From NCBI GenBank assembly GCA_024235215.1, contig JACKMU010000007.1, positions 124,001 to 188,000 on the forward strand: a stretch of DNA of 64,000 nt, given 5' to 3'. The notes under the pieces are model-generated. The model was not told the origin of the DNA. It ran no database searches and saw only the letters and a program-made list of their open reading frames with translations. This document shows positions 26,297 through 35,564 of the stretch, one piece after another. Within the stretch, counting starts at the first letter, position 1. Every line of letters begins with the position of its first letter. The position numbers and the translations under genes are program-made. This stretch comes from Chromatiaceae bacterium. Lineage in GTDB: Bacteria > Pseudomonadota > Gammaproteobacteria > Chromatiales > Chromatiaceae.

Positions 26297-27127
26297 ATGA
26301 TAAGGGCTGGTGAAGACGCTGGGGAGACGGCGCAGCTTCCAGCGCAGGAGGAGATGCCCTTCGCGGTGGTTCAGGGCGTACCCTGGTCTACCTTGCCCAA
26401 GGATCTCTACATCCCGCCGGATGCGCTGGAGGTCTTTCTGGATGCGTTTGAAGGACCCCTCGATCTACTGCTCTATCTGATCAAACGCCAGAATCTGGAT
26501 ATTCTGGAGATACCAATCGCCCAGATCACAGCGCAATACATGGAGTACGTCAATTTGATGAAGGAGTTGAAGCTGGAACTGGCAGCTGAATATCTGGTCA
26601 TGGCGGCCATGCTGGCGGAGATCAAGTCGCGCATGCTTTTGCCTCGTCAGCCGGATGAGGATGAAGATGAGAGCGATCCCCGAGCGGAGTTGATCCGTCG
26701 GTTACAGGAGTATGAACGTTACAAGCAAGCCGCAGAGGATATAGACGCGCTTCCCCGGTTGGGCCGGGACATCTTCCAGGCCCGGGTGGAAGTACCCGAC
26801 AAAACCAGCACCCGGCGTCCACCCGATGTTGAACTCAAAGAGATTCTTGCCGCGCTGAGCGAAGTGATGCGGCGCGCTGAGATGCACTCCCATCACCGGG
26901 TGGAGAGTGAGCCGCTCTCGGTCCGGGAGAGGATGAGCCTGGTGCTGGAACGAATCAGTGCCGGTTCATTCTGTGAGTTTACCTCACTCTTTCCGCTGGA
27001 AGAGGGGCGTGCGGGTGTGGTGGTGACCTTTCTGGCCATTCTGGAGCTGCTCAAGGGATCGCTGATTGAGATGGTGCAGGCTGAAGCTTTTGGACCCATT
27101 CATATCAAGGCAAGGAGTTCCGGATGA
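26297..27127 (+). CDS. scpA: segregation and condensation protein A
   Basis: A 276-residue kleisin of the SMC condensin. After a variable 35-residue lead it shows the ScpA opening DAFEGPLDLLLYLIKRQNLDI, the AAEYLVMAAMLAEIKSRMLLP helix, an acidic linker, and a winged-helix C-terminus. It bridges SMC heads and binds ScpB, supporting chromosome segregation. It follows trpS after 12 bases and overlaps scpB by four bases (ATGA), so expression is coupled. smc itself is not in the window. Confidence 0.95.
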   Translation: MIRAGEDAGETAQLPAQEEMPFAVVQGVPWSTLPKDLYIPPDALEVFLDAFEGPLDLLLYLIKRQNLDILEIPIAQITAQYMEYVNLMKELKLELAAEYLVMAAMLAEIKSRMLLPRQPDEDEDESDPRAELIRRLQEYERYKQAAEDIDALPRLGRDIFQARVEVPDKTSTRRPPDVELKEILAALSEVMRRAEMHSHHRVESEPLSVRERMSLVLERISAGSFCEFTSLFPLEEGRAGVVVTFLAILELLKGSLIEMVQAEAFGPIHIKARSSG

Positions 27128-27882
27128 CCTCTGAACCCATGCTCAAGCAGATTATCGAAGCAGCACTGCTTGCCTCCGGTGGTCCAATGACATTGGATCT
27201 TCTGCTAGAACTTTTTCTCGAAGAAGAGAGGCCTGACAAAGCGGCGTTGCGTGCGGTGATATCGGAGCTGCAGGAAGAATATCAGGAGCGCAGTATCGAA
27301 CTGGTTGAGGTGGGCGGTGGTTTCCGTATCAATGTTCGAGCCGAGTTTGCCCCCTGGGTCTCAAGACTATGGGAGGAGAGGCCGGTACGCTACTCCCGCG
27401 CTATGCTGGAGACGCTAGCGCTGATTGCTTACCGTCAACCGATTACCAGAGGTGAAATCGAGGATATCCGTGGAGTCAGTGTCAGCAGCTATATCATCAA
27501 GACTATGATGGAACGTGAGTGGATCCGTATCGTTGGGCACCGGGACGTACCGGGACGACCAGCGCTGTATGCCACTACAAAGGATTTTCTAACCTATTTT
27601 AGTCTCAGCAGTCTCGCCGATCTGCCGACGTTGCAGGAGATTCGTGATCTGGATTCGATCAATCGTGAACTTGAATTGGGCATCCCCGGCGCCGAACTTC
27701 CGGAGGATAAAATACGGATAGCGCCGGATAGCGTGGTACGGTTGAACCATGTCGATGCTGCTGAGGAGGTCGAATCCAATCAAGCCGATGACAGCGGCAA
27801 CCTCCGGATTGCTGTGTCCGATACACCGGAAGCACAGGACAATAGTGCATGTGAGGAGGACGGCCTTGAACAAAAGCAATGA
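27124..27882 (+). CDS. scpB: segregation and condensation protein B
   Basis: A 252-residue protein with two winged-helix domains; the conserved ETLALIAYRQPITRGEIEDI and GHRDVPGRPALYATTK segments are present. The tail after about residue 175 is acidic and low in complexity. ScpB dimers bind ScpA and regulate the SMC ATPase. The start overlaps scpA by four bases, and the last 17 bases overlap the rluB start. Confidence 0.95.
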   Translation: MTSEPMLKQIIEAALLASGGPMTLDLLLELFLEEERPDKAALRAVISELQEEYQERSIELVEVGGGFRINVRAEFAPWVSRLWEERPVRYSRAMLETLALIAYRQPITRGEIEDIRGVSVSSYIIKTMMEREWIRIVGHRDVPGRPALYATTKDFLTYFSLSSLADLPTLQEIRDLDSINRELELGIPGAELPEDKIRIAPDSVVRLNHVDAAEEVESNQADDSGNLRIAVSDTPEAQDNSACEEDGLEQKQ

Positions 27883-28717
27883 CACTGCGGTCGGAGAGCG
27901 TATCCAAAAGGTACTGGCCAATGCCGGTTTTGGATCGCGCCGGGAAATCGAACGACTCATCGAAGCGGGGCAGATCAAAGTCAATGGACAGGTCGCCACG
28001 CTGGGCGACAGAATTCTGCCTACCGACAAGGTGATGATAGGCCAGCGTCGGGTGGGTCATCGTCGCCTGCAATCAGGTAAACACCGTATCATTGTCTACA
28101 ATAAGCCAGTCGGCGAACTGGTCACACGCACAGACCCCCAGGGAAGGCCCGTGGTGTTCAACCAGCTGCCTAAACTCGAGAGCGGACGCTGGATAGCCAT
28201 CGGCCGACTCGATATCAACACATCAGGGCTGATGCTGTTTACCACGGATGGGGAGCTGGCCAATCGGCTGATGCACCCATCGGGCAAGATTGAACGGGAG
28301 TATGCGGTCCGAGTGTTGGGTGAGGTAACCGATGAGATACTGCAACGACTGGTCAACGGCGTCGACCTGGAGGATGGCCGTGCCCGGTTCGAAGATCTGG
28401 TCGAATCTGGTGGTGAAGGTGTCAACCGCTGGTTTCATGTAGTGATCATGGAAGGTAGAAATCGGGAAGTACGCCGCCTTTGGGAGTCGGTTGGACTCCA
28501 GGTAAATCGGCTAAAACGAGTCAGATTTGGCCCAGTGATGCTGGACACCCGGCTGCTGGCGGGGAAATGGCGCGAACTGCATCAGCAGGAGTTGGAGGCA
28601 TTATTGGAGATGAGTGGATTGAAACCAGTATTGAAAGGGCTGAAACTGCACCAGGAGGCTGGTCGGAACAGTCAACCCCGGGCCGTCAGCGCGAAAAACA
28701 GGCCCGGTACCAGATAA
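27866..28717 (+). CDS. rluB: 23S rRNA pseudouridine(2605) synthase RluB
   Basis: About 283 residues. An N-terminal S4 RNA-binding domain (residues 10-70, RIQKVLANAGFGSRREIERLI) precedes the catalytic domain with Asp in GRLDINTSG and the RNREVRRLWES motif of the RsuA/RluB/RluE/RluF group. The basic C-terminal tail also fits RluB. The start is a TTG at 27866 with GAGGAGGA ending 5 bases upstream; it overlaps scpB. Position after scpB is the standard arrangement. A terminator follows at 28820. Confidence 0.93.
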   Translation: MNKSNDTAVGERIQKVLANAGFGSRREIERLIEAGQIKVNGQVATLGDRILPTDKVMIGQRRVGHRRLQSGKHRIIVYNKPVGELVTRTDPQGRPVVFNQLPKLESGRWIAIGRLDINTSGLMLFTTDGELANRLMHPSGKIEREYAVRVLGEVTDEILQRLVNGVDLEDGRARFEDLVESGGEGVNRWFHVVIMEGRNREVRRLWESVGLQVNRLKRVRFGPVMLDTRLLAGKWRELHQQELEALLEMSGLKPVLKGLKLHQEAGRNSQPRAVSAKNRPGTR

Positions 28718-28819
28718 TCGTGATTCCATTCGCCTGTGCTGTTTTGTATCCAACCATTGCCTCGCGATGACACATCGCTTAGCAACACCACTGAAACCGC
28801 TTAGTTAGTTTGATAAAGA

Positions 28820-28858
28820 AGTGCCCGCCGGTTACCTGCCTGGCGGACACTCTTTTTT
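28820..28858. terminator. rho-independent terminator, probably bidirectional
   Basis: The stem AGTGCCCGCCGG / CCTGGCGGACACT (one mismatch, one bulge) is followed by CTTTTTTG on the plus strand. On the minus strand it is followed by TTCTTTAT. It can end both rluB and the convergent cold shock gene. Confidence 0.8.
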
Positions 28859-28877
28859 GTAAGAATTAGCTATCGTC

Positions 28878-29093
28878 TCACTCGGAGGCTGCTTGAAGAT
28901 TCGCCGCATGCAGACCTTTCGGACCCTCCTGTAGTTCAAACTCGACCCTTTGGCCCTCTTTCAGCGTTTTATATCCCTCCATCGAAATGGCGGAAAAATG
29001 GATAAAAATATCCTGCTCGCCATGATCAGGGGTCACAAATCCGTATCCTTTGGCATTATTGAACCACTTAACTACGCCTGTAGCCATAGACAT
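28878..29093 (-). CDS. cold shock domain protein (CspD/CspE-like)
   Basis: A 71-residue single cold shock domain. RNP1 (KGYGFV) and RNP2 (DIFIHF) are intact, as is the opening GVVKWFNNAKGYGF. Such proteins bind single-stranded RNA or DNA and melt mRNA structure. GAGGAG lies 7 bases before the ATG at 29093; a second ATG two codons later could also serve. The tail differs from E. coli CspA, so the exact paralogue is left open. The upstream region is long and AT-rich, as for many csp leaders. Confidence 0.93.
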   Translation of the reverse strand: MSMATGVVKWFNNAKGYGFVTPDHGEQDIFIHFSAISMEGYKTLKEGQRVEFELQEGPKGLHAANLQAASE

Positions 29094-29479
29094 ATCAGTA
29101 CTCCTCTACTCCTCGCATATACCGCATCATGTACGACCTTGTATTCGGGGCCAGCGTAGATATTGGATACAAAAAATGTTTGGTGACTATCCACAAAAAA
29201 CAAGCACCCGAATCACATGGGAGTTCAGACTTTTTCAGTCTTGTATTATTAAACTCAGTGCCCCATGTAACTATAAAGTATAGCCATCGGCAAGAATTGG
29301 TCAAATATTGTGCATTAAGGATCATCCACTTCGAGACGTTTTCCGCCCATGCAACAAAATCTTACCTATCTGGGGTTGGGGAGGAGGTGTTTTGATGTTA
29401 TTTTTCAGCGGGAGACGCCCATGTTGTCATTATTCAAATCCTCTTTTGCGGCGAACTTTATCAGCTAATATTCAACATT
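29094..29479. other. divergent intergenic region csp / clpS
   Basis: About 385 AT-rich bases between divergent starts. Open frames across it lack ribosome sites and conserved features. It probably carries the csp promoter with a long 5' leader on the minus strand and the clpS promoter on the plus strand. I could not assign either precisely. Confidence 0.55.
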
Positions 29480-29800
29480 ATGAGTAACACTAAGAGACAG
29501 GACCCCGGCGGCGATCTGACCCTCCAGGAGGCAAAGCCAAAACTGAAGCGACCGCCTCTTTACAAAGTGATTTTGTTAAACGATGACTATACACCGATGG
29601 AGTTTGTGGTTCAGGTTTTAGAGTCTTTTTTCAGCATGGACAAGGAGAAAGCCACACAAGTCATGTTGCATGTACATACCAGGGGAGTGGGAGTCTGTGG
29701 TGTGTTTACCAGGGAGATCGCGGAGACCAAGGTTTCGCAGGTGAATGACTATGCTCGCAGTAATCAGCATCCATTGCTATGTACGATGGAAGAGGCTTGA
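29480..29800 (+). CDS. clpS: ATP-dependent Clp protease adaptor ClpS
   Basis: A 106-residue N-recognin. A flexible head of about 25 residues is followed by the ClpS core: LYKVILLNDDYTPMEFV, the helix with MLHVHTRGVG, and YARSNQHPL. The NDDYTPM and HVH residues form the pocket for N-terminal Leu, Phe, Tyr or Trp. It delivers such substrates to ClpA. Together with aat and bpt downstream the window encodes both the tagging and the recognition arms of the bacterial N-degron pathway. No obvious ribosome site precedes the ATG. Confidence 0.96.
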   Translation: MSNTKRQDPGGDLTLQEAKPKLKRPPLYKVILLNDDYTPMEFVVQVLESFFSMDKEKATQVMLHVHTRGVGVCGVFTREIAETKVSQVNDYARSNQHPLLCTMEEA

Positions 29801-29833
29801 ACCGAGTGTCTAACTGGCACTCAAAAGTAGTAG

Positions 29834-29860
29834 GGAAACTTCGGCGTGCTTGAAGTTTCC
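29834..29860. promoter_or_regulatory. perfect 9-bp inverted repeat between clpS and clpA
   Basis: GGAAACTTC and GAAGTTTCC are exact reverse complements around a 9-base loop, 33 bases after the clpS stop. No T-run follows. It may attenuate or stabilise the mRNA between the two genes, or be an operator for a separate clpA promoter in the remaining 150 bases. Confidence 0.45.
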
Positions 29861-30013
29861 AGTGGAAGAGGGGATGTCGTCCAATGCAACGGTTGTATGT
29901 CATTGATTTATTAGCAATACTAAAGTCGCTGTTTGGCCGCAACATGCTTTGATCACCCATGGGTGGAGTGGCTCAGAGCTTTACAAGTAACTCTGCAGCA
30001 GGTGAGTTGAATT

Positions 30014-32287
30014 ATGTCGATGTTGAGTAAAGAGCTGGAATTTTCCCTGAACCAGGCGTTCCGCCAGGCGAGGGAACGAAAGCATGAATTCATGACGGTG
30101 GAACATCTGCTGCTTGCACTGATTGACAACCCGACCGCAGCCAAGGTGCTGCGCGCTTGCGGTGCCGATACTGAGCGACTGCGCAGCGATGTCAACCGAT
30201 TCATTGAAGATAACACACCCAGAATACCGGAGGGCTCCGTCCGGGAGACGCAGCCAACCCTCGGATTTCAACGAGTGTTGCAGCGGGCCGTATTTCATGT
30301 GCAGTCCTCGGGAAACCATGAGGTGAATGGTGCAAACGTACTGGTAGCCATATTTGGTGAGCAGGAGTCACAAGCCGTTTTTCTGCTCGCGCAACAGGGC
30401 ATCAGTCGCCTGGATGTTGTCAATTACATTTCTCACGGCATTTCCAAGGTTCATGGCGAATCTCAGGAGGGGGTGGAAGAAAATTTGACTCAGGAGGAGT
30501 CTTCGCCTGAGCAGGGGTCGGCACCAGCCAAAAATCCGCTCGAGGCTTATGCTACCAACCTCAATGAGTTGGCGCGGCAGGGTAAGATAGATCCTCTGAT
30601 CGGGCGTAAGAGCGAAATCGAACGTATGCTGCAGATTTTGTGTCGTCGGCGTAAAAACAACCCTCTGCTCGTTGGTGAGGCGGGGGTTGGTAAGACCGCG
30701 ATCGCAGAGGGCCTGGCGAAACAGATAGAAGAGAAGCAGGTGCCTGAGGTTTTGAGCAACTGTGTCGTATACGCACTGGATCTGGGTAGTCTGGTGGCGG
30801 GAACAAAATATCGCGGTGATTTCGAGAAGCGGCTGAAAGGCGTTCTGGCACAGCTGAAAAGACAGCCCGAGGCAATCCTCTTCATTGACGAGATTCACAC
30901 CGTCATCGGTGCCGGGGCTGCTTCAGGTGGCGCGATGGATGCTTCCAACCTGATCAAGCCGGTACTGGCGACCGGAGAACTGCGCTGTATTGGTTCCACC
31001 ACCTATCAGGAGTTTCGCGGTATCTTTGAGAAGGATCGGGCATTGGCACGCAGATTTCAGAAGATCGACGTGGTTGAGCCAACGGTCAAGGAGACGGTCG
31101 AGATTCTGATGGGATTGAAGAGTCGTTTCGAGGAGCATCATCAGGTACGTTATGGGAAAAAAGCGCTGGAGGCAGCAGCGGAGTTATCCGAACGTTATAT
31201 CAATGACCGTCATCTGCCGGATAAGGCGATCGATGTCATTGATGAAGCAGGCGCCAGTCTACGACTGATGCCGGTGTCGAAGAGGAAGCGGATCCTCACC
31301 TCAACGGACATAGAGCAGGTCGTCGCCAAGATCGCGAGAATTCCTTCACGGAGCGTATCTGTCTCGGATAAAGAAGTGCTACGCAATCTCGACCGAGATC
31401 TGAAACTGGTGGTATTCGGTCAGGACCTGGCAATTGATGCATTGGTATCAGCCATTCGGATGAGCCGTTCCGGACTGGGACATGATCAGGGCCCTGTCGG
31501 CTCTTTTCTGCTGGCAGGCCCAACAGGCGTAGGAAAGACCGAGGTCACCCGTCAACTTGCCCTTTGCCTGGGTGTGGAGCTCATCCGCTTCGATATGTCG
31601 GAATACATGGAGCGGCATACGGTCTCCAGGCTGATCGGAGCACCGCCCGGTTACGTCGGTTTCGATCAGGGTGGCCTATTGACCGAAGAGATTATCAAAC
31701 ATCCACATTCAGTGCTGCTGCTGGATGAGATAGAAAAGGCTCATCCCGATGTCTTCAATCTGTTGTTACAGGTTATGGATCATGGAACGCTGACCGACAA
31801 TAACGGACGTAAAGCAGATTTTCGTAATGTGATTATCATCATGACAACAAATGCTGGAGCGGGGGAGATGAGTCGGGCATCTATTGGTTTCACCCTCCAA
31901 AACCACAGCAGCGATGGTATGGAGGCGATCAAACGGATATTTTCACCCGAATTCAGAAATCGCCTCGATGCAATCGTGCAGTTCTCCTCCCTGCCGATGG
32001 AGGTGATTCAGCATGTGGTTGATAAGTTCATCTTCGAGCTTGAAGGCCAGCTGGAAACAAAGAAAGTTTCATTGCGGATTTCGCCGGCAGTAAGGGCTTG
32101 GCTGGCCCGGAACGGATATGACGAGAAGATGGGCGCTCGACCCATGGCACGGCTGATACAGGAAAAGATAAAGCGGCAGCTGGCTGAGGAGTTGTTGTTC
32201 GGCCGACTGGCCGAGGGTGGCAAGGTGGAGATTGACGTGGCGGAGGATCAACTTGTCTTCAAAACAGAAGGCGCAAAAGTCCATTGA
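30014..32287 (+). CDS. clpA: ATP-dependent Clp protease ATP-binding subunit ClpA
   Basis: A 757-residue Hsp100 unfoldase. The N-domain (1-145) begins MSMLSKELEFSLNQAF and binds ClpS. The first AAA module has GEAGVGKT and LFIDEIHT; the second has GPTGVGKTE and LLLDEIEKAHP. It feeds unfolded substrates to ClpP. No M-domain coiled coil is present, which separates it from ClpB. The IGF/IGL-type loop for ClpP docking is around residues 620-640 (SIGF). It is about 210 bases downstream of clpS. Confidence 0.97.
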   Translation: MSMLSKELEFSLNQAFRQARERKHEFMTVEHLLLALIDNPTAAKVLRACGADTERLRSDVNRFIEDNTPRIPEGSVRETQPTLGFQRVLQRAVFHVQSSGNHEVNGANVLVAIFGEQESQAVFLLAQQGISRLDVVNYISHGISKVHGESQEGVEENLTQEESSPEQGSAPAKNPLEAYATNLNELARQGKIDPLIGRKSEIERMLQILCRRRKNNPLLVGEAGVGKTAIAEGLAKQIEEKQVPEVLSNCVVYALDLGSLVAGTKYRGDFEKRLKGVLAQLKRQPEAILFIDEIHTVIGAGAASGGAMDASNLIKPVLATGELRCIGSTTYQEFRGIFEKDRALARRFQKIDVVEPTVKETVEILMGLKSRFEEHHQVRYGKKALEAAAELSERYINDRHLPDKAIDVIDEAGASLRLMPVSKRKRILTSTDIEQVVAKIARIPSRSVSVSDKEVLRNLDRDLKLVVFGQDLAIDALVSAIRMSRSGLGHDQGPVGSFLLAGPTGVGKTEVTRQLALCLGVELIRFDMSEYMERHTVSRLIGAPPGYVGFDQGGLLTEEIIKHPHSVLLLDEIEKAHPDVFNLLLQVMDHGTLTDNNGRKADFRNVIIIMTTNAGAGEMSRASIGFTLQNHSSDGMEAIKRIFSPEFRNRLDAIVQFSSLPMEVIQHVVDKFIFELEGQLETKKVSLRISPAVRAWLARNGYDEKMGARPMARLIQEKIKRQLAEELLFGRLAEGGKVEIDVAEDQLVFKTEGAKVH

Positions 32288-32426
32288 CCTGAGTGTAATC
32301 CGATCATGCCGGGCTGCTGGTACAAATCTGAGTTGCTGGAGTTGTCAGTGAGGGGAAACAACATGCTGGGGCAACACAGCTTCCAATGGGAACGAGCATT
32401 CTCCACGGGAGGGGAGCAACACCAAT

Positions 32427-32645
32427 TCATCGAGCACGGTAGGTGATACGCCCTTTACTCAAATCGTAGGGGGTCAGCTGCACGGTTACCTTATCACCAG
32501 TGAGAATGCGGATATAATGCTTCCGCATTTTTCCAGAAATGTGGGCGGTTACAACATGACCGTTCTCCAGCTCTACCCGGAACATGGTGTTAGGAAGGGT
32601 TTCGGTAACTGTCCCCTCCATCTCTATGAAATCTTCTTTGGCCAT
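32427..32645 (-). CDS. infA: translation initiation factor IF-1
   Basis: A 72-residue OB-fold protein matching IF-1 across its whole length: MAKEDFIEMEGTV, then FRVELENGHVV, HISGKMRKHYIRI and the end SKGRITYR. It binds the ribosomal A site during initiation. TGGAGA lies a few bases upstream of the ATG. It converges on clpA and follows bpt on the minus strand, the common gammaproteobacterial order. Confidence 0.98.
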   Translation of the reverse strand: MAKEDFIEMEGTVTETLPNTMFRVELENGHVVTAHISGKMRKHYIRILTGDKVTVQLTPYDLSKGRITYRAR

Positions 32646-32753
32646 TCAGTCTCCAGTCGAAGTTGAACAAACTTTGGTGTGTTGCGATCCGTGCTTTATT
32701 AAATAAGCCCGCCATTATCGCTAAATTACAGTAGAAGGCAAGTAAAGCAGACT

Positions 32754-33536
32754 TTATTCGCGGGTTAACCCGGATCCAGGGTGCGACGCTCCAATTGAGC
32801 TTATTCCAATAGTCGAGTCGCGCGGCAGACGCTCCTCATGAGATAACCATTGACCCCGGCTATAGTCGAACAATTGCAGTGGCCGGTACTCGGATTTGTA
32901 CGTCATTTTCTGACAGCCTGAAATCAGAAAGCCCAGATACAGCCAGTCGAGGCCCAGGTATCTGGTCTCCGCGATCTGCCAAAGAATCGCGAAGACGCCG
33001 GGGCTCAGCTTTGCGTAGTCCGGATCGAAAAATGTATAGACTGCCGATAAACCCTGCGGCAGTCGATCAGTGACGGCAACAGCAGCGAGACGACCCTCGA
33101 AGCGGAACTCCACAAAAATCGTATCGCACCAGGGTGCGGTCAAAAACTCGAGATAGCGCTGCTCAGAGATATCATTCATGCCACCACTTGCATGCCGGGC
33201 ATCGACATATCGGTTGTACAGAGCGAAATGCTCGTCGCGGAAGGTCGGGTTCCTGATGATGGTTTCTGCTGAACGCCACTTTTCCCAGATCCGGCGCTGT
33301 GAGCGCCGTGCCTGGAACCGATCAACGGATAATCGCGTCGGCAGACACTCCCTGCATCGCTCGCAGCCAGGGCGGTACAGAAAGGCTCCACTGCGACGGA
33401 ATCCTCGATCTATCAACTCCCCATAGTCGGCCACTGTCAACTCAGATTGCGGGTCGACGAAGAGCGTTCTCGCCTTTGCTCCGTCAAGATAGGCGCAAGC
33501 GTGGGTATCCGAAATGAAGAGTTGGTGTTGTTTCAT
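32754..33536 (-). CDS. bpt: aspartate/glutamate leucyltransferase (Bpt)
   Basis: About 260 residues of the ATE/Bpt family. The Cys-containing N-terminal module (GCERCRECLPTRLSVDRF) and the GNAT-like C-terminal domain (ISEQRYLEFL, VYTFFDPDYAKLSPG, YLGFLISGCQKMTYK) are typical. Bacterial Bpt transfers Leu from Leu-tRNA to N-terminal Asp or Glu, creating an N-degron. The ATG at 33536 overlaps the aat stop by four bases and has GGGGGA upstream; the longer frame start at 33569 lies inside aat. It functions with aat and clpS/clpA in this same cluster. Confidence 0.93.
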   Translation of the reverse strand: MKQHQLFISDTHACAYLDGAKARTLFVDPQSELTVADYGELIDRGFRRSGAFLYRPGCERCRECLPTRLSVDRFQARRSQRRIWEKWRSAETIIRNPTFRDEHFALYNRYVDARHASGGMNDISEQRYLEFLTAPWCDTIFVEFRFEGRLAAVAVTDRLPQGLSAVYTFFDPDYAKLSPGVFAILWQIAETRYLGLDWLYLGFLISGCQKMTYKSEYRPLQLFDYSRGQWLSHEERLPRDSTIGISSIGASHPGSGLTRE

Positions 33537-34219
33537 AGCATCCCCCGCAGCGAACTCTCCTGTAGGCACCAGCGATCGAGTTCGTTGCAGAATCTGGAAC
33601 GCGCTATCTCCTCAGCACCGAGTGATGCCAAGTGAGTCGAGTAAACCTGACAATCGATCAACCTGAAACTTCGTGCCTGCAACAGATGCGTCAGATGCAC
33701 CAGCGCCACTTTAGATGCATCGCGTTCGATACTGAACATGGACTCGCCAAAAAAGACGCAGCCCAGTGCCACACCATAGAGCCCGCCAACCAGTCGCTGC
33801 CCCATCCAGATCTCCACTGAATGTGCATACCCTTCCAGATACAATTTACGGTAGGCAGCCACCATCTCGGGGCTGATCCAGGTTCCCTGTTGATCCTTCC
33901 TCGGCGCGGCACAGGCAAGCATGACTTGGGTGAACGCCTCATCCAAGGTTGCTCTGAAAGGCTTGTTGCGCAGGCTTTTCTTCAAACTGCGCGAGATCTT
34001 CAACTGATCCGGGTAGAGCACCATGCGCGGGTTCGGGCTCCACCAGAGAATCGGCTGATCTTCTGTGAACCAGGGAAATATCCCGGCACGGTAGGCATTC
34101 AGCAGTCGCGCCGTGCTGAGATCTCCACCGATGGCGAGCAAACCGTTTGGTTCTGATTCAGCCTGTTCAACCGGAGGAAAAGGTTGATTTTGCCAATTGG
34201 GATCGAGCACATGGATCAT
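33533..34219 (-). CDS. aat: leucyl/phenylalanyl-tRNA--protein transferase
   Basis: A 228-residue GNAT-fold aminoacyl transferase. Family features are PNGLLAIGGDLST, AYRAGIFPWF, LWWSPNPRMVLYPD and GGLYGVALG with FFGESMFS. It adds Leu or Phe to N-terminal Lys or Arg, making ClpS substrates. It lies between trxB (64 bases upstream) and bpt (overlapping) on the minus strand. No strong ribosome site is visible before the ATG, but the start matches the family N-terminus. Confidence 0.96.
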   Translation of the reverse strand: MIHVLDPNWQNQPFPPVEQAESEPNGLLAIGGDLSTARLLNAYRAGIFPWFTEDQPILWWSPNPRMVLYPDQLKISRSLKKSLRNKPFRATLDEAFTQVMLACAAPRKDQQGTWISPEMVAAYRKLYLEGYAHSVEIWMGQRLVGGLYGVALGCVFFGESMFSIERDASKVALVHLTHLLQARSFRLIDCQVYSTHLASLGAEEIARSRFCNELDRWCLQESSLRGML

Positions 34220-34283
34220 GGTCTACTGGGTTGTGGATACTCCGGCTGGTGGCATCTGGTATCGGAGTATCCAGCCGCGTTCG

Positions 34284-35264
34284 TTAACCAGCTTTTGCCC
34301 GCTTCAGTTGCGCCTCCAGCGCGTCCAGATAGCGTTCGGCATCCAGCGCCGCCATACAGCCCGCACCCGCAGAGGTGATGGCTTGGCGGTAGACATGATC
34401 CATTACGTCACCCGCGGCAAACACCCCCGCAATGCTGGTCTGGGTTGCGTCACCATCGGCGCCACCCTTGACGCTCAGATAGCCGTGCTTCATCTCCAGT
34501 TGACCGGCAAACAGATCGGTATTGGGTTTATGTCCGATCGCGATAAATACGCCGTGCAGTTCGATCTCACGAATGCTGCCATCCGTGACACTCTTGATAC
34601 GCATACCGGTAACTCCCGTTTCGTCTCCCAGCACCTCATCAAGCACACACTCCCAGGCGATGGTTATCTTGCCGGTCTCCACCTTCTCGAACAGATGTTT
34701 CTGCAGGATCTTCTCCGCACGCAGTGCATCGCGGCGGTGAACCAGTGTGACGTGCGCGGCGATGTTGGAGAGGTAGAGTGCCTCCTCGACCGCAGTGTTG
34801 CCACCGCCGATGACAGCGACAGACTGGTTCTTATAAAAAAAGCCGTCACAGGTGGCGCAGGCTGACACACCGCGCCCTTTGAATGCTTCCTCAGACTCCA
34901 TTCCCAGGTACTGGGCTGACGCACCGGTGGCAACGATCAGCGCATCGCAGCTGTAGCTGCCGGTATCGCCGGTCAGTATGAATGGACGTCCACTCAGATC
35001 GGCTTTGTTGATATGGTCGAATATGACCTCTGTATCGAACCGCTCCGCATGTTTGAGCATTCTGTCCATAAGCTCCGGACCTTGCACACCATTCCAGTCA
35101 CCGGGCCAGTTGTCTACATCCGTGGTAGTGGTGAGCTGCCCGCCCTGTTCCATGCCGGTTATCAGCACCGGGTTGAGATTGGCGCGCGCGGCGTAGACAG
35201 CAGCAGTATAACCGGCCGGGCCAGATCCGAGGATAAGCAGACGACAATGCTTTGTTTCACTCAT
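34284..35264 (-). CDS. trxB: thioredoxin reductase
   Basis: A 326-residue flavoprotein. The FAD motif GSGPAGYTAA is at residues 13-22, the redox pair CATC is Cys136/Cys139, and the NADPH motif GGGNTAVEEA follows. The FAD-binding GDVMDHVYRQA segment is near the C-terminus. It reduces thioredoxin with NADPH. GGAG lies about 8 bases before the ATG. It heads the minus-strand group trxB-aat-bpt-infA and is divergent from ftsK. Confidence 0.96.
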   Translation of the reverse strand: MSETKHCRLLILGSGPAGYTAAVYAARANLNPVLITGMEQGGQLTTTTDVDNWPGDWNGVQGPELMDRMLKHAERFDTEVIFDHINKADLSGRPFILTGDTGSYSCDALIVATGASAQYLGMESEEAFKGRGVSACATCDGFFYKNQSVAVIGGGNTAVEEALYLSNIAAHVTLVHRRDALRAEKILQKHLFEKVETGKITIAWECVLDEVLGDETGVTGMRIKSVTDGSIREIELHGVFIAIGHKPNTDLFAGQLEMKHGYLSVKGGADGDATQTSIAGVFAAGDVMDHVYRQAITSAGAGCMAALDAERYLDALEAQLKRAKAG

Positions 35265-35564
35265 GTATAATCACTCCAACAGATGACCCACAGTGGGGTC
35301 TTCAGCTTCTAAATACCATTAAAGTTGTTAACAGACACCTGAAATTCAAGCAGCCGTCCGCATGCACATTTGTCCAAAGCGAGGTGTATCGGGTTAGGTG
35401 GGTCTATATTACTGCAGACTCATCCACCTTGCTCCGACTCACGCCCTTCGACACTGTCAAGTGGCTTCATCTCCCAACCGGACACTGCTGCAAAGCCGGG
35501 TGTGTAGCATACAGTAGGACCCCACACAATCAGTGCGGAACCTACATGCAGCAGGATGTTTATA
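35265..35564. other. divergent intergenic region trxB / ftsK
   Basis: About 300 bases with no supported gene. It should contain the promoters of trxB and ftsK. I found no convincing sigma-70 pair, operator or hairpin in it. Confidence 0.5.
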
